A stretch of 64,000 nucleotides of DNA from Lewinella sp. IMCC34183. Its GTDB lineage: Bacteria > Bacteroidota > Bacteroidia > Chitinophagales > Saprospiraceae. Numbering within the stretch: position 1 is the stretch's first letter; each line of letters opens with the position of its first letter. The stretch lies in assembly GCF_003390915.1 (NCBI RefSeq), contig NZ_QMEM01000001.1, positions 806,001-870,000 of the forward strand. The letters run 5' to 3'. This document shows positions 26,241-34,645 of the stretch, piece after piece. Under the pieces are notes generated by a model. That model ran no database searches. It saw only the letters and a list, made by a program, of their open reading frames with translations, and was not told the origin of the DNA. The translations under genes were made by a program, and so were the position numbers.

Positions 26241-26651
26241 ATGAAACGCACCGCAACCGCCGTCTGGCAGGGCTCCGTAAAGGAAGGCTCGGGCCACCTA
26301 ACCACTAAGAGTACCGTACTGGAGCACACCTCCTACTCCTACAACAGTCGCTTCGAGAACGGCAAGGGTACCAACCCGGAAGAACTGATCGCCGCTGCCC
26401 ACTCCGGCTGCTTCACGATGGCCCTCAGTGCCAAGCTCGGAGAAGCCGGGTACACCGCTACCGAACTGCAAACGGACTGTTCGGTAGACTTTCAGGATCA
26501 GACCATCAAGGAGAGCCACCTTAAGGTAAAGGCCCGCGTAGATGGTATCGAAAAAGACGAATTCGACAAGATCATCAACGACGCGAAGGTCAATTGCCCG
26601 ATCTCCAAAGTGCTCGACACCAACATTACCCTGGAATACACGCTGAACTAG
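26241..26651 (+). CDS. OsmC family peroxidase
   Basis: 136 residues. Reduces organic hydroperoxides through two reactive cysteines, seen here in AAHSGCFTMALSAKL (Cys about 54) and VNCPISKVLDTNITLEYTLN (Cys about 119). The N-terminal KRTATAVWQGSVKEGSGHLTTKS is the OsmC-subfamily pattern, as opposed to Ohr. Likely cytoplasmic. Single gene with its own terminator at 26676-26710. Confidence 0.92.
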   Translation: MKRTATAVWQGSVKEGSGHLTTKSTVLEHTSYSYNSRFENGKGTNPEELIAAAHSGCFTMALSAKLGEAGYTATELQTDCSVDFQDQTIKESHLKVKARVDGIEKDEFDKIINDAKVNCPISKVLDTNITLEYTLN

Positions 26652-26675
26652 CGATCCTTCCTTCAGCTAAAACAG

Positions 26676-26710
26676 AAAGCCCCCCGCCAACGTGTTGACG
26701 GGGGGCTTTT
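26676..26710 (+). terminator. Rho-independent terminator after the OsmC gene
   Basis: AAAGCCCCCCGCCAAC - GTG - TTGACGGGGGGCTTT: a 16-bp stem with one A-C mismatch, flanked by A and T residues on both sides. Because both strands show the A-stem-T layout, it can also serve the convergent LacI-family gene. Confidence 0.88.
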
Positions 26711-26820
26711 ACATATCCGGTGAGTAAATCCGGGTTGAAAACAGTAGGTCGTTGACCCGGTAAGTAGCGGGGTTTAGGAATGAATCCCTCAGTAGGTGTT
26801 ACAACTAAAGGTCGGCCCGC

Positions 26821-27867
26821 CTATGTTTTGTTCGTAGTTGCCGCGGCATGAACGAGGGAAGACGTGCGAATCTTCAACTCACCGGATACCACGATCTCCT
26901 GAAATCCCGGAAGCTTTTCCCCGTCGTCAATCAGCCGCAGCAGTAATTCCGCGGCAAGGGTACCCATGCGGTCGCTGAACTGCTCGACACTGCTGAGGGC
27001 CGGCTCCGTAAGGCGGGTGAACGGTTCGTTCGCGAACCCCACCACCCGCATCTGCTCGGGAATGGAAATTCCCCGCTCACGGCAGTAGGTGAGGACACCG
27101 AGAGCCACAAAATCAGACGTAGCCAGCACCGCATCGGGGGGGTTGGCGTGGGTGAACATCTTCGCCAGCTCCTCGGCGCCCCGTTCCTCGGTCAGGCAGT
27201 TGTGATTTACGAAGGCATCTACCTGCGAGAGACCGGCCTCCGCCAGGGCCGAACGGTACCCCGCGTAGCGATCGCGGTACACGTTGAGGTTCTGGGACCC
27301 CCCGAAATAGGCGATCCGGCTGGCTCCGCCCTCCACGAGGTGGGCCACGGCCCGGCGCGCCGACTGGAAGTCATCCAGCACGACCCGGTGGACCGGTACG
27401 TCCTGCACCACCCGGTCGAAGAATACGAGCGGAAACTGCCGCCGAAGCAACTCCTGGAAATGGGTGGTCTGCGCGGTTTCCTCCGAGATACTCGCAATGA
27501 TACCGTCTACCCGGGCGGAGGTGAGTGCCGCTACGCTTTCCATTTCCCGCTCCAGCCGCTCGTCGCTTTGGGTAATGATGACCTGTAAGCCACGGCTGCG
27601 CGCTACCCGCTGAATGGCACTGATGGCGGTTGCGAAGAAGCTGCGGCTGATGCGGGGAACGATCACCCCGATGGTGCCGGTAGCCCCCCCACGCAGCCCG
27701 GCCGCCACGCGGTTGGGGTGGTAATTCAGTTCCCTGGCGGTCTTGCTAATGAGGCGGCGGGTTTCCTTATTGATACGTTCGTCGTTGCGAAGTCCGCGGG
27801 ATACCGTGGACGGGCTGATGTTCAATCGCTGCGCGATGTCGTATATCGTTACTGCTTTCTTCTTCAT
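26821..27867 (-). CDS. LacI family transcriptional regulator
   Basis: 348 residues. The N-terminal helix-turn-helix is clear (VTIYDIAQRLNISPSTVSRGLRN), followed by the hinge region YHPNRVAAGLRGGATGTIGVIVP and a periplasmic-binding-protein-like ligand domain ending with VSGELKIRTSSLVHA. This class usually represses or activates sugar-use genes in response to a sugar ligand. No sugar gene adjoins it; the uronate operon about 5 kb away is one candidate target, without evidence. An inverted repeat CTAAGG-N4-CCTTAG (27878-27893) lies just before its start and may be an autoregulatory site. Confidence 0.92.
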   Translation of the reverse strand: MKKKAVTIYDIAQRLNISPSTVSRGLRNDERINKETRRLISKTARELNYHPNRVAAGLRGGATGTIGVIVPRISRSFFATAISAIQRVARSRGLQVIITQSDERLEREMESVAALTSARVDGIIASISEETAQTTHFQELLRRQFPLVFFDRVVQDVPVHRVVLDDFQSARRAVAHLVEGGASRIAYFGGSQNLNVYRDRYAGYRSALAEAGLSQVDAFVNHNCLTEERGAEELAKMFTHANPPDAVLATSDFVALGVLTYCRERGISIPEQMRVVGFANEPFTRLTEPALSSVEQFSDRMGTLAAELLLRLIDDGEKLPGFQEIVVSGELKIRTSSLVHAAATTNKT

Positions 27868-27956
27868 GGGGAGTGGCCTAAGGTAAGCCTTAGCCGGGAA
27901 AACGAAGCATTCCTGCCGATCCCCGTAAGGCCGGAGCGGGTACCGTGGATCGCTGT

Positions 27957-28091
27957 CTAGCGCGGGAGTGCAGTTTCGGCCAGTGCCGTAAGGGCGTCGC
28001 GAATCGATTGCAGCTCGGAAAGGTCGTCGTCACCGGAGCAGGTAAAGAAGCCAAAACCCATCAATACTATGAATAAGAGTCAACCAGACAT
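27957..28091 (-). pseudogene. Possible lipoprotein gene remnant
   Basis: Reading from ATG 28091 gives M-S-G-stop and then, in the same frame, LLFIVLMGFGFFTCSGDDDL and a helical tail ending ALPR. This is a signal-peptide-like hydrophobic run followed by a Cys and an acidic stretch, as in Bacteroidota lipoproteins, but broken at the start and ending after about 40 codons. It may be chance; confidence is low. Confidence 0.22.
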
Positions 28092-28277
28092 TCGTTGATT
28101 TCAATTTTGTGTACGTATGGATGTCACCCGAGCTTGGGAGCGTTCGTAGGCCCTGCACCTGCGCGCCGCCGCCTTGGGTCACTAAGTACTCCCGGTAGAT
28201 TGCCGGCAACCGGCTTTTCAGTCAAGGGCAGTTGGCTCGTGAAGTCTGGCCAGAGACGTCTTTATGCACCAACCGGC

Positions 28278-28317
28278 AAAAAAATGCGGGCAGCGAGATT
28301 GACCCCTCGCTACCCGC
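28278..28317 (-). terminator. Rho-independent terminator of the dcw cluster (after ftsZ)
   Basis: On the minus strand GCGGGTAGCGAG pairs with CTCGCTGCCCGC (12-bp stem, one G-U pair, 8-base loop), followed by ATTTTTTTG. It lies about 95 bases beyond the ftsZ stop codon and closes the division gene cluster. Confidence 0.85.
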
Positions 28318-28410
28318 TTCCAAAGCTAAAACGGTGTGAATTGCTAAGGCTGATGCACAGGTGGCACCAGCGTTAACAGGATATAATAGACGAAAACTCT
28401 TTAGTACTAA

Positions 28411-29889
28411 TTAGTCGACGTTGTCGTGCAGAAAGGAGTTGTTGCGGCGCAGCGGGACGTCCTCGTCGTCGGTAATATTCCAGCGGCTCAGGTCGTGCTG
28501 GTCGCTGCTGGGCTTGGTATTGTCGAGCTGAATGTTGCGGCGCAGGTAGGCGGGCTGGTTTTCCAGCTCGTTGACCACTTTGGGGTTGCTCAGCTTGGGC
28601 AGCTCGGTACGCTGGCGCAGGGCCTCGCGGCGCTCCTGGTCGCGGATTTCCATCTCGCGGCGCTGGGCCTCGCGGCGGGCGTCCTCCTCTTCCTGCATGA
28701 AGTTCTGGGTGAAGCTGCCCCCGTCGCGGCGGCGGGCCCGCAGCCGGGCCTTGGCTTCTTCCATATCCTCGAATTCGAAGGTGTTCGACTGGGCCGGCTT
28801 GCCGTAGCCCGCGGGATCGGTCTCACCGGTAATCTCCTCCAGGGAGCTGCGGCGGGGTGCCTTGGGGGCGTCCTTTTCCTCGTCGAGGTGTACGATCTGC
28901 CGTTCGGGCGCCACGTTACGGTTGGCGGCCTTCTTGTCACCGAAGCCGGTAGCGATTACCGTGACGCTGATCTTGTCGCCCAGCGCCTCGTCGAAGCAGT
29001 TACCCCAGATCAGGTCGGTGCCGTAGCCCGCCTCTTCCTGTACGAACTCCGTGATCTCGAAGATCTCGTCCATCGTCACTTCACGGGTACCGCTGGTGAT
29101 GTTGAGCAGGATGTGGTTGGCTCCGCGGATGTCGTTGTCCTCGAGCAGGGGGCTATGGAGTGCCTGGTCGACGGCCACGCGGGCGCGGTCGTCGCCGTCG
29201 GCGCTGGCGGTACCCATGATCGCCACGCCGCTGTCGCGCATGACGGTGTTGACGTCCTCGAAGTCGACGTTGACGTAGCCGGCTACGGTGATGATCTCCG
29301 CGATGCCCTTGGCCGCGGTGGTCAGGATATTATCGGCCTTGGAAAAGGCCTCGCTGAGGTTCAGGTTGCCGTGGATCTGCCGGAGCTTGTCGTTGGAGAT
29401 CACAATGAGGGTGTCCACGTTGTCCTTCAGTTCCTGGAGTCCGTCCATGCCGTTGTTGGCACGCCGGCGTCCTTCGAAGGTGAAGGGCAGGGTCACGATA
29501 CCCACCGTTAGGATATTCATCTCCCGTGCGGTACGGGCGATGATGGGAGCGGCTCCGGTACCCGTACCACCGCCCATGCCGGCGGTGACGAAAAGCATGC
29601 GGCAGTTGTTGTCGAGGTATTTTTTTACCTCCTCGATACTCTCCTCGCAGGCGAGCTTGCCCACGTTCGGTTTGCTGCCCGCTCCGCGGCCTTCGGTGAG
29701 GTTGGGGCCGAGCTGCACCTTGGTCGGTACGTTGCTCAACTCCATGGCTTGGTGGTCGGTGTTACAGATGGCAAAGTCGACCCCGACGATGCCCTGGTTG
29801 TACATGTGATTCACGGCGTTGCTGCCGCCGCCGCCGACGCCGATTACTTTGATGATGGGGGATTCCCCCTGTGGAAAGTCAATAGTCAT
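28411..29889 (-). CDS. ftsZ: Cell division protein FtsZ
   Basis: Tubulin-like GTPase that forms the division ring. 492 residues, longer than E. coli FtsZ (383) because of a long charged linker. GTP-binding motifs: IKVIGVGGGGSNAVNHM, the tubulin signature GGGTGTGAAP at residues 106-115, and FEGRRRANNGMDGLQELK. The linker (about 320-470) contains many Arg/Glu repeats (EEEDARREAQRREMEIRDQ). It ends DVPLRRNNSFLHDNVD, the Bacteroidota type of C-terminal peptide for partner binding. The last gene of the dcw cluster; 65 bases after ftsA, with a small hairpin between (29906-29921). Confidence 0.98.
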   Translation of the reverse strand: MTIDFPQGESPIIKVIGVGGGGSNAVNHMYNQGIVGVDFAICNTDHQAMELSNVPTKVQLGPNLTEGRGAGSKPNVGKLACEESIEEVKKYLDNNCRMLFVTAGMGGGTGTGAAPIIARTAREMNILTVGIVTLPFTFEGRRRANNGMDGLQELKDNVDTLIVISNDKLRQIHGNLNLSEAFSKADNILTTAAKGIAEIITVAGYVNVDFEDVNTVMRDSGVAIMGTASADGDDRARVAVDQALHSPLLEDNDIRGANHILLNITSGTREVTMDEIFEITEFVQEEAGYGTDLIWGNCFDEALGDKISVTVIATGFGDKKAANRNVAPERQIVHLDEEKDAPKAPRRSSLEEITGETDPAGYGKPAQSNTFEFEDMEEAKARLRARRRDGGSFTQNFMQEEEDARREAQRREMEIRDQERREALRQRTELPKLSNPKVVNELENQPAYLRRNIQLDNTKPSSDQHDLSRWNITDDEDVPLRRNNSFLHDNVD

Positions 29890-29905
29890 GGTTATATTCT
29901 TGAGT

Positions 29906-29921
29906 CCGGAGCGTACTCCGG
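29906..29921. other. Small hairpin between ftsA and ftsZ
   Basis: CCGGAG-CGTA-CTCCGG, a perfect 6-bp stem with a tetraloop, about 17 bases before the ftsZ ATG. It could tune ftsZ translation or mRNA processing; no direct evidence. Confidence 0.35.
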
Positions 29922-29954
29922 GATGGTTGTTGATAGATGGTCTCGCAGGTAGGT

Positions 29955-31283
29955 CTAGAAGTCGCGGTCCGGCTCAGCTTCGAACCATTCCTTGGTTCGC
30001 TTGAATACGTTGTCGAACCAGCTGGGGCTGTTGGCCTCTTCCTTGATCTGTTCTTCGAGTTCCTGCTCCGTTACGGGCTCTTCCTTTTTGACCGGGCGGG
30101 GGGTGACGCGTCCGGCGTCGATATCAGCGAAACCCTGCAGCAGCAGGCCTACGCCGGTAGCGTAGATGGGGCTGGTGAGTTTTTCGGTGTAGCCGTGCGC
30201 CAGGTGCTCGACGGGCGATCCGATCCGGGCGCTCATACCGGTGTGTAACTCGGTGAGCTTGTCGAAGTCCCGCAACAGCGCGCCGCCGCCGGTAAGTACG
30301 ATGCCGCCGATGAGCTGGCTGCCGTCGAAGCCGGCGCGGCGGATCTCCCACATAACGTGGTCGAGGATTTCCTCGGCCCGCGCCTGGATGATGAGGGCGA
30401 GGTTCTTCTCCCCGATTTCCTTGGGCTCGCGGCCCCGGAGCCCCGGAATGACGATGACCCGGTTCTCGTACATCTCGCTGGCCAGGGCGCTGCCGTAGTT
30501 GACCTTCAGCTTTTCGGCGTGCTGCTCCATGACGGTACAGCCGGCTTTGATGTCCTTGGTGATCACGTGTCCGCCGAAGGGGATGACGGCGGTGTGGCGG
30601 ATGATGCCTTCCTGGAAGATGGTGATGTCGGTGGTACCACCTCCGATATCAACGAGGGCTACGCCCGCGTGCTTCTCATCTTCGTACAGTACGGATGCCG
30701 CGCTGGCGATCGGTTCGAGCGTCACGTTAGCCATGTGCAGCCCGGCCCGCTCCACGCAGCGGTTGATGTTGTTACTGGCGGTGATCTGGCCGGTAATGAT
30801 GTGAAAGTTAGCCTCCAGTTTCGATCCCGACATGCCGATCGGATCAACGATGCCCTGCTCGTTGTCGACGGTATATTCCTGGGGGATCACGTGTAGAATC
30901 TTGTCGCCCGGGGGCAACACGAGTTTGTGCATGTCGGCGATCAGGCGGTCGATATCCCGCTGGCCGATCTCCGAGTGGGTGTTGTCGCGCATCAGCATGC
31001 CGCGGTGCTGCAGCGACTTGATGTGCTGTCCGGCGATGCCTACGTGGACGGTGTCAATGGTCGCGCCACTAGCCTGCTCGGCCAGCCGACGGGCTTCCGA
31101 GATGGCGCGAACCGTTTTCTCAATATTGGAGACGACGCCGCGCATGACGCCCTCCGATTCGACCTTCCCGGTACCGAGAATTTCTACGCGACCGTGCTGG
31201 TCGCGCCTGCCGACCAGGGCACATACCTTGGTGGTGCCGATGTCGAGTGCGGCAATGGTTTGTATTTGAGTGGTATCAGTCAT
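29955..31283 (-). CDS. ftsA: Cell division protein FtsA
   Basis: Actin-like ATPase that tethers FtsZ to the membrane. 442 residues from ATG 31283; a TTG at 31292 is a less likely start. Motifs: ALDIGTTKVCALVGRR (phosphate 1), GVALVDIGGGTTDITIFQEG (phosphate 2), and GIVLTGGGALLRDF (adenosine). The C-terminus SWFDNVFKRTKEWFEAEPDRDF forms the amphipathic membrane-targeting helix. Located between ftsQ and ftsZ as in most dcw clusters. Confidence 0.97.
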   Translation of the reverse strand: MTDTTQIQTIAALDIGTTKVCALVGRRDQHGRVEILGTGKVESEGVMRGVVSNIEKTVRAISEARRLAEQASGATIDTVHVGIAGQHIKSLQHRGMLMRDNTHSEIGQRDIDRLIADMHKLVLPPGDKILHVIPQEYTVDNEQGIVDPIGMSGSKLEANFHIITGQITASNNINRCVERAGLHMANVTLEPIASAASVLYEDEKHAGVALVDIGGGTTDITIFQEGIIRHTAVIPFGGHVITKDIKAGCTVMEQHAEKLKVNYGSALASEMYENRVIVIPGLRGREPKEIGEKNLALIIQARAEEILDHVMWEIRRAGFDGSQLIGGIVLTGGGALLRDFDKLTELHTGMSARIGSPVEHLAHGYTEKLTSPIYATGVGLLLQGFADIDAGRVTPRPVKKEEPVTEQELEEQIKEEANSPSWFDNVFKRTKEWFEAEPDRDF

Positions 31284-31349
31284 TATATCCAATTATTTAG
31301 CGAAACGTGAAGGAGTGGGTAGGGTCATTCCACTCCTAAAATATGGTGG

Positions 31350-32168
31350 TTAGATCTTTTTGGCTACTACCTGATCGGCGTAGCGCAGGTCAAAGCTTCG
31401 GTACTTCCGCCAGCCCTCGTAGGGAAGTCCTTCGCGGTAAAATGTCTTGAGCCGCTGCAGGCGCTCGAGGGTAATTTTCGGGTCGTAGCGCCCCAGGTAA
31501 ATGACCTGGTCGCCCACTTTCGGGGCCAGCACAAGCTCTCCGGAATCGGTGACGTTGATCTGTTCGATCAGCGCCGCCAGGAAGTCGTCGGCCCGCAGGA
31601 AACCGCCCAATTCCATAAGTTGTGCGAGCTGGTGGTTCGGCTGCTCGGCATAGTCGTCGGACCACGGCACCACGTTGCCCGTCACCACCGGCACCCGTAC
31701 GGTGTGGTTCGCGCTGAGGGGGAGCCGTACGCCCTCGCGATCCAGGTAGTAGTTCTGCCCGTTGTCGGCGATGATGCGCAGCAGGGGTACCCGCTGATCG
31801 ACGGTGATGTTCAGTACCAGATCGTTATCGACGTAGGCTTCGGCGTCGCCGACGAAGGCCTGTTCCTCCAGTACCTCCTCCACGCGCTCGACGTCGATGT
31901 CCGAAAGCCGCAGTTCGTCGAGCGGTTTGGTAAAGCTGGTAGCCAGCAGGGCCAGCAGCTCGTCGGCCTCCACGAGGTTGGCGTTGTCGGCCAGCGGGCG
32001 TACCTCGGGCCGGATGGCCTGGATGTGCGTGGCCTCCCGTTCGGTGATGGCCGATACGGCAAGTACCGCGACGGCCAGGGCTACGAAGATCCACCCGTAG
32101 ACCCGGATCGCAATGAAAATGCCCGCGAAAAACCGGCTGATCGCGCCGGCCGGTCGTTTAGTGGTCAT
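31350..32168 (-). CDS. ftsQ: Cell division protein FtsQ/DivIB
   Basis: 272 residues: short cytoplasmic N-terminus, one transmembrane helix (GWIFVALAVAVLAVSAITE, about residues 24-42), then a periplasmic POTRA-like region and beta domain (YYLDREGVRLPLSANHTVRVPVVTG, split by structure). Part of the FtsQBL divisome scaffold. The sequence is typically divergent; assignment depends on topology, size and position between murC and ftsA. Overlaps the murC end by 11 bases. Confidence 0.88.
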   Translation of the reverse strand: MTTKRPAGAISRFFAGIFIAIRVYGWIFVALAVAVLAVSAITEREATHIQAIRPEVRPLADNANLVEADELLALLATSFTKPLDELRLSDIDVERVEEVLEEQAFVGDAEAYVDNDLVLNITVDQRVPLLRIIADNGQNYYLDREGVRLPLSANHTVRVPVVTGNVVPWSDDYAEQPNHQLAQLMELGGFLRADDFLAALIEQINVTDSGELVLAPKVGDQVIYLGRYDPKITLERLQRLKTFYREGLPYEGWRKYRSFDLRYADQVVAKKI

Positions 32169-33540
32169 GCTTCTGCGGTTTGCGGTGCTGGGCGACTACG
32201 CGCGGCACCAGGGCGTCGATGTCGCCCGCTCCGAGCAACAGCAGGACGCCATCTTTAAGTTCCGCGGTCGCCTCCAGCATCTGTACTTCGCTGAGGAGGC
32301 GCCGCTTTTCGTTCTTCATCAATCCGTAGACCAGCTGGCTCGTGACTCCCTCGATCGGCTTTTCCCGGGCCGGGTAGATGGGGATGATGATGGCCTCGTC
32401 CAGCAGGTCGAGCGCGCGGGCGAAGCCCGCCGCGAAGTCCTGCGTCCGGCTGAACAAGTGGGGCTGAAAGACGCCGCGGATCGTACGGTTGGGGTACAGT
32501 TCCCGGGCCGCCGTGATGGCCGCGGTCAGCTCCGTCGGGTGGTGGGCGTAGTCGTCGATGATTACGAGCGACCCGTTCTTCAACACGGTCTCGAAGCGGC
32601 GGGCAATACCCTGGAAGTTGGCCAGCCCCGCCCGGAGGTGATCCTCGTCGCCGCCCGCCAACCGGGTCACGGCGCAGGCCGCTATGGCATTCTCTACGTT
32701 GTGCCGCCCCGGCAGGGAGGTCCGCAGGTCGGTAATAAGGTGGCCGTCGGGCTCGCGCAGGTCGAAGTGAAAAGCGCCGTCGCGTACGTGAATGTTCTGG
32801 GCGCAGAAGTCTCCGCGGCCAATGCCGAAGGTCGATACCATCACGTTTTCCAGCCCGCTGAAGTGCTCTTCGATGTCGTAGCGGACCACGAGCTGCCCGC
32901 CCGGCCGGATCTTGCGGGCGTAGGCCCGGAAGCCGGTTTCCAACATCTGCCCGTGGTCTCCGTAGATATCCAGGTGGTCCGGATCGGTGGACAGCACCAC
33001 GGCGATCTCGGGGGTGAGCCGCAGGAAGCTACGGTCGTACTCATCGGCCTCCACCACTACCCAGTCGCTGTCGCCGTGCACGTAGTTGCCGTCAAAGTCC
33101 CGGGCAATTCCGCCCAGAAAAGCCGATGGATCCAGGCCGGCGGTCACCATCAGGTAGGTCGTGATGGTAGTGGTGGTGGTCTTGCCGTGGGTGCCGGCCA
33201 CGCCGACGCAGCGCATGTCCCGGCTGATGAGCCCCAGCACCTCCGAGCGCTTCAGCAGGGTATAGCCACCTTCGCGCGCCTTCATCAATTCGGGAAAGTC
33301 CGTCGCGATGGCCGGCGTGTAGACGACCAGCAGATCGTCCGCCGGCGGGGGCAGCAGCTCGGGGGCGGCGTGGTAGTGAATATCCATATCCTCCGCCTCG
33401 AGGCGCCGGGTCAGGTCGGTCTGCGTACGGTCGTAGCCCGTCACCGGCACGCCCCGGTAGCGGAAATAGCGGGCGAGTGCCGACATGCCGATGCCGCCGA
33501 TCCCGATGAAGTATACCCGCTTGACGTCAGACAGCCGCAT
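32158..33540 (-). CDS. murC: UDP-N-acetylmuramate-L-alanine ligase
   Basis: Adds the first amino acid (L-Ala) to UDP-MurNAc. 460 residues. YFIGIGGIGMSALARYF near the N-terminus is the MurC uridine-binding signature; the ATP loop is GVAGTHGKTTTTTITTYL (about residues 113-130), followed by EADEYDRSFLRLTPEIAVVLSTDPDHLDIY (split) and YAHHPTE. Overlaps murG by 14 bases and ftsQ by 11 bases, indicating tight operon structure. Confidence 0.97.
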   Translation of the reverse strand: MRLSDVKRVYFIGIGGIGMSALARYFRYRGVPVTGYDRTQTDLTRRLEAEDMDIHYHAAPELLPPPADDLLVVYTPAIATDFPELMKAREGGYTLLKRSEVLGLISRDMRCVGVAGTHGKTTTTTITTYLMVTAGLDPSAFLGGIARDFDGNYVHGDSDWVVVEADEYDRSFLRLTPEIAVVLSTDPDHLDIYGDHGQMLETGFRAYARKIRPGGQLVVRYDIEEHFSGLENVMVSTFGIGRGDFCAQNIHVRDGAFHFDLREPDGHLITDLRTSLPGRHNVENAIAACAVTRLAGGDEDHLRAGLANFQGIARRFETVLKNGSLVIIDDYAHHPTELTAAITAARELYPNRTIRGVFQPHLFSRTQDFAAGFARALDLLDEAIIIPIYPAREKPIEGVTSQLVYGLMKNEKRRLLSEVQMLEATAELKDGVLLLLGAGDIDALVPRVVAQHRKPQKHDH

Positions 33541-34645
33541 GTAGGGAATTTTTTGTGGGCGAGGAAATTAGGTTCAGGACTTCCGTGGCGATGCGGTGTA
33601 CGGCCCCGGGCTTCGCCAGCGCACGGGCGTTGTCGCCGAGCTTTCGCCGGCGATTGTCGTCGTCGAGTAGTTCCAGGGCGGTCCGCACCAGGTCCTGGCT
33701 CACGCGATCGTCCGCGACCAGCAGGGCCGCGTCGGCCCGGGTCAGCGCTTCGGCGTTCTTGGTTTGGTGATCCTCGGCTACCCAGGGGGAAGGCACCAGA
33801 ATGGCGGGCTTGCCCAGGTATTCAATTTCGGCGATGGTGGTGGACCCGGCCCGCCCGATGACCACGTCCGCGTTGGCGTAGGCTTCGTCCATCTTGTCCA
33901 GAAAGGCCGAGATGGTGACGTTCGGCAATCGGGCGCTGGCGCAGTCGCGGAACTGGTCCAGGTAGTGCTTGCCGCACTGCCACACCCACTGCACCTGCGG
34001 GCGCGCCGCCAGTTGGTCGGTGCTTGCGGCCATAGCCTCGTTGAGGGAGCGGGCCCCGCCCGAGCCGCCCATCAGCAGTACGGTGGGCCGCGCGTCACCC
34101 GGCAGCTCGCGGGCGCGGTCAAGCAGCTGCTCGCGCACCGGATTGCCGGTAATGACGAGCTTATCGGCGGGAAAGAACTCAGCCATGCCCCCGAAGGCCA
34201 CGCACACCTTGTCCACCTTGCCGCCCAGCCACTTGTTGGCCAGTCCGGCGAAGGCGTTGGGCTCCTGGATCAGCGTCGGAATACCCATGCGGGCGGCCGC
34301 GTACAGCACGGGGCCCCCGGCGTAGCCGCCCGTGCCCACCACCGCGTCGGGACGGAATTCCTGCAGGATGGTCCGCGAGCGGAACAGGCTGCTAAGCACC
34401 TTGACGGGGAAGCTGAGGTTGTCCACGGCCAGGCGCCGCTGCAGCCCGCTGATCCACAGGCCCTCAATCGGGTAACCGGCGGCGGGCACCTTCTCCATCT
34501 CCATACGGCCCTTCGCTCCTACGAACAGGAACTCGGCGTCCGGCCGCAGGCGGCGCAGCTCGTCGGCAATGGCGATGGCGGGAAAGATGTGGCCTCCGGT
34601 GCCACCTCCGCTAATCACGAACTTGGGGGCACGGTCAGGTTGCAT
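33527..34645 (-). CDS. murG: UDP-GlcNAc:undecaprenyl-PP-MurNAc-pentapeptide transferase MurG
   Basis: Makes lipid II from lipid I at the inner membrane face. 372 residues, GT-B fold. Key motifs: FVISGGGTGGHIFPAIAIAD (first G-loop), VGTGGYAGGPVLYAA, LLMGGSGGARSLNEA, then SRAGSTT-like GRAGSTTIAEIEYLGKPAILVPSPW. The final 20 residues overlap murC. Gene position between ftsW and murC is standard. Confidence 0.97.
   Translation of the reverse strand: MQPDRAPKFVISGGGTGGHIFPAIAIADELRRLRPDAEFLFVGAKGRMEMEKVPAAGYPIEGLWISGLQRRLAVDNLSFPVKVLSSLFRSRTILQEFRPDAVVGTGGYAGGPVLYAAARMGIPTLIQEPNAFAGLANKWLGGKVDKVCVAFGGMAEFFPADKLVITGNPVREQLLDRARELPGDARPTVLLMGGSGGARSLNEAMAASTDQLAARPQVQWVWQCGKHYLDQFRDCASARLPNVTISAFLDKMDEAYANADVVIGRAGSTTIAEIEYLGKPAILVPSPWVAEDHQTKNAEALTRADAALLVADDRVSQDLVRTALELLDDDNRRRKLGDNARALAKPGAVHRIATEVLNLISSPTKNSLHAAV

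Larger units (their letters stand above)
27868..28410. other. 543-base stretch without a convincing gene
   Basis: Holds the possible LacI-gene operator at 27878-27893 and a terminator for ftsZ at 28278-28317. On the minus strand (28061 down to 27957) there is a 34-codon frame beginning MGFGFFTCSGDDDLSELQSIRDAL, which looks like the start of a lipoprotein. An in-frame TGA lies just upstream of its hydrophobic part (after ATG TCT GGT at 28091-28083) and a TAG ends it. It is best read as a decayed or truncated lipoprotein gene. Nothing else is recognisable. Confidence 0.5.

Noticed and set aside
28095-28376. A 93-codon plus-strand frame in the gap before ftsZ
   Set aside because: Basic, low-complexity translation with no family signs, and it overlaps the ftsZ terminator.
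32113-33861. A 582-codon plus-strand frame across murC and murG
   Set aside because: It spans two well-identified opposite-strand genes and has no recognisable domain.
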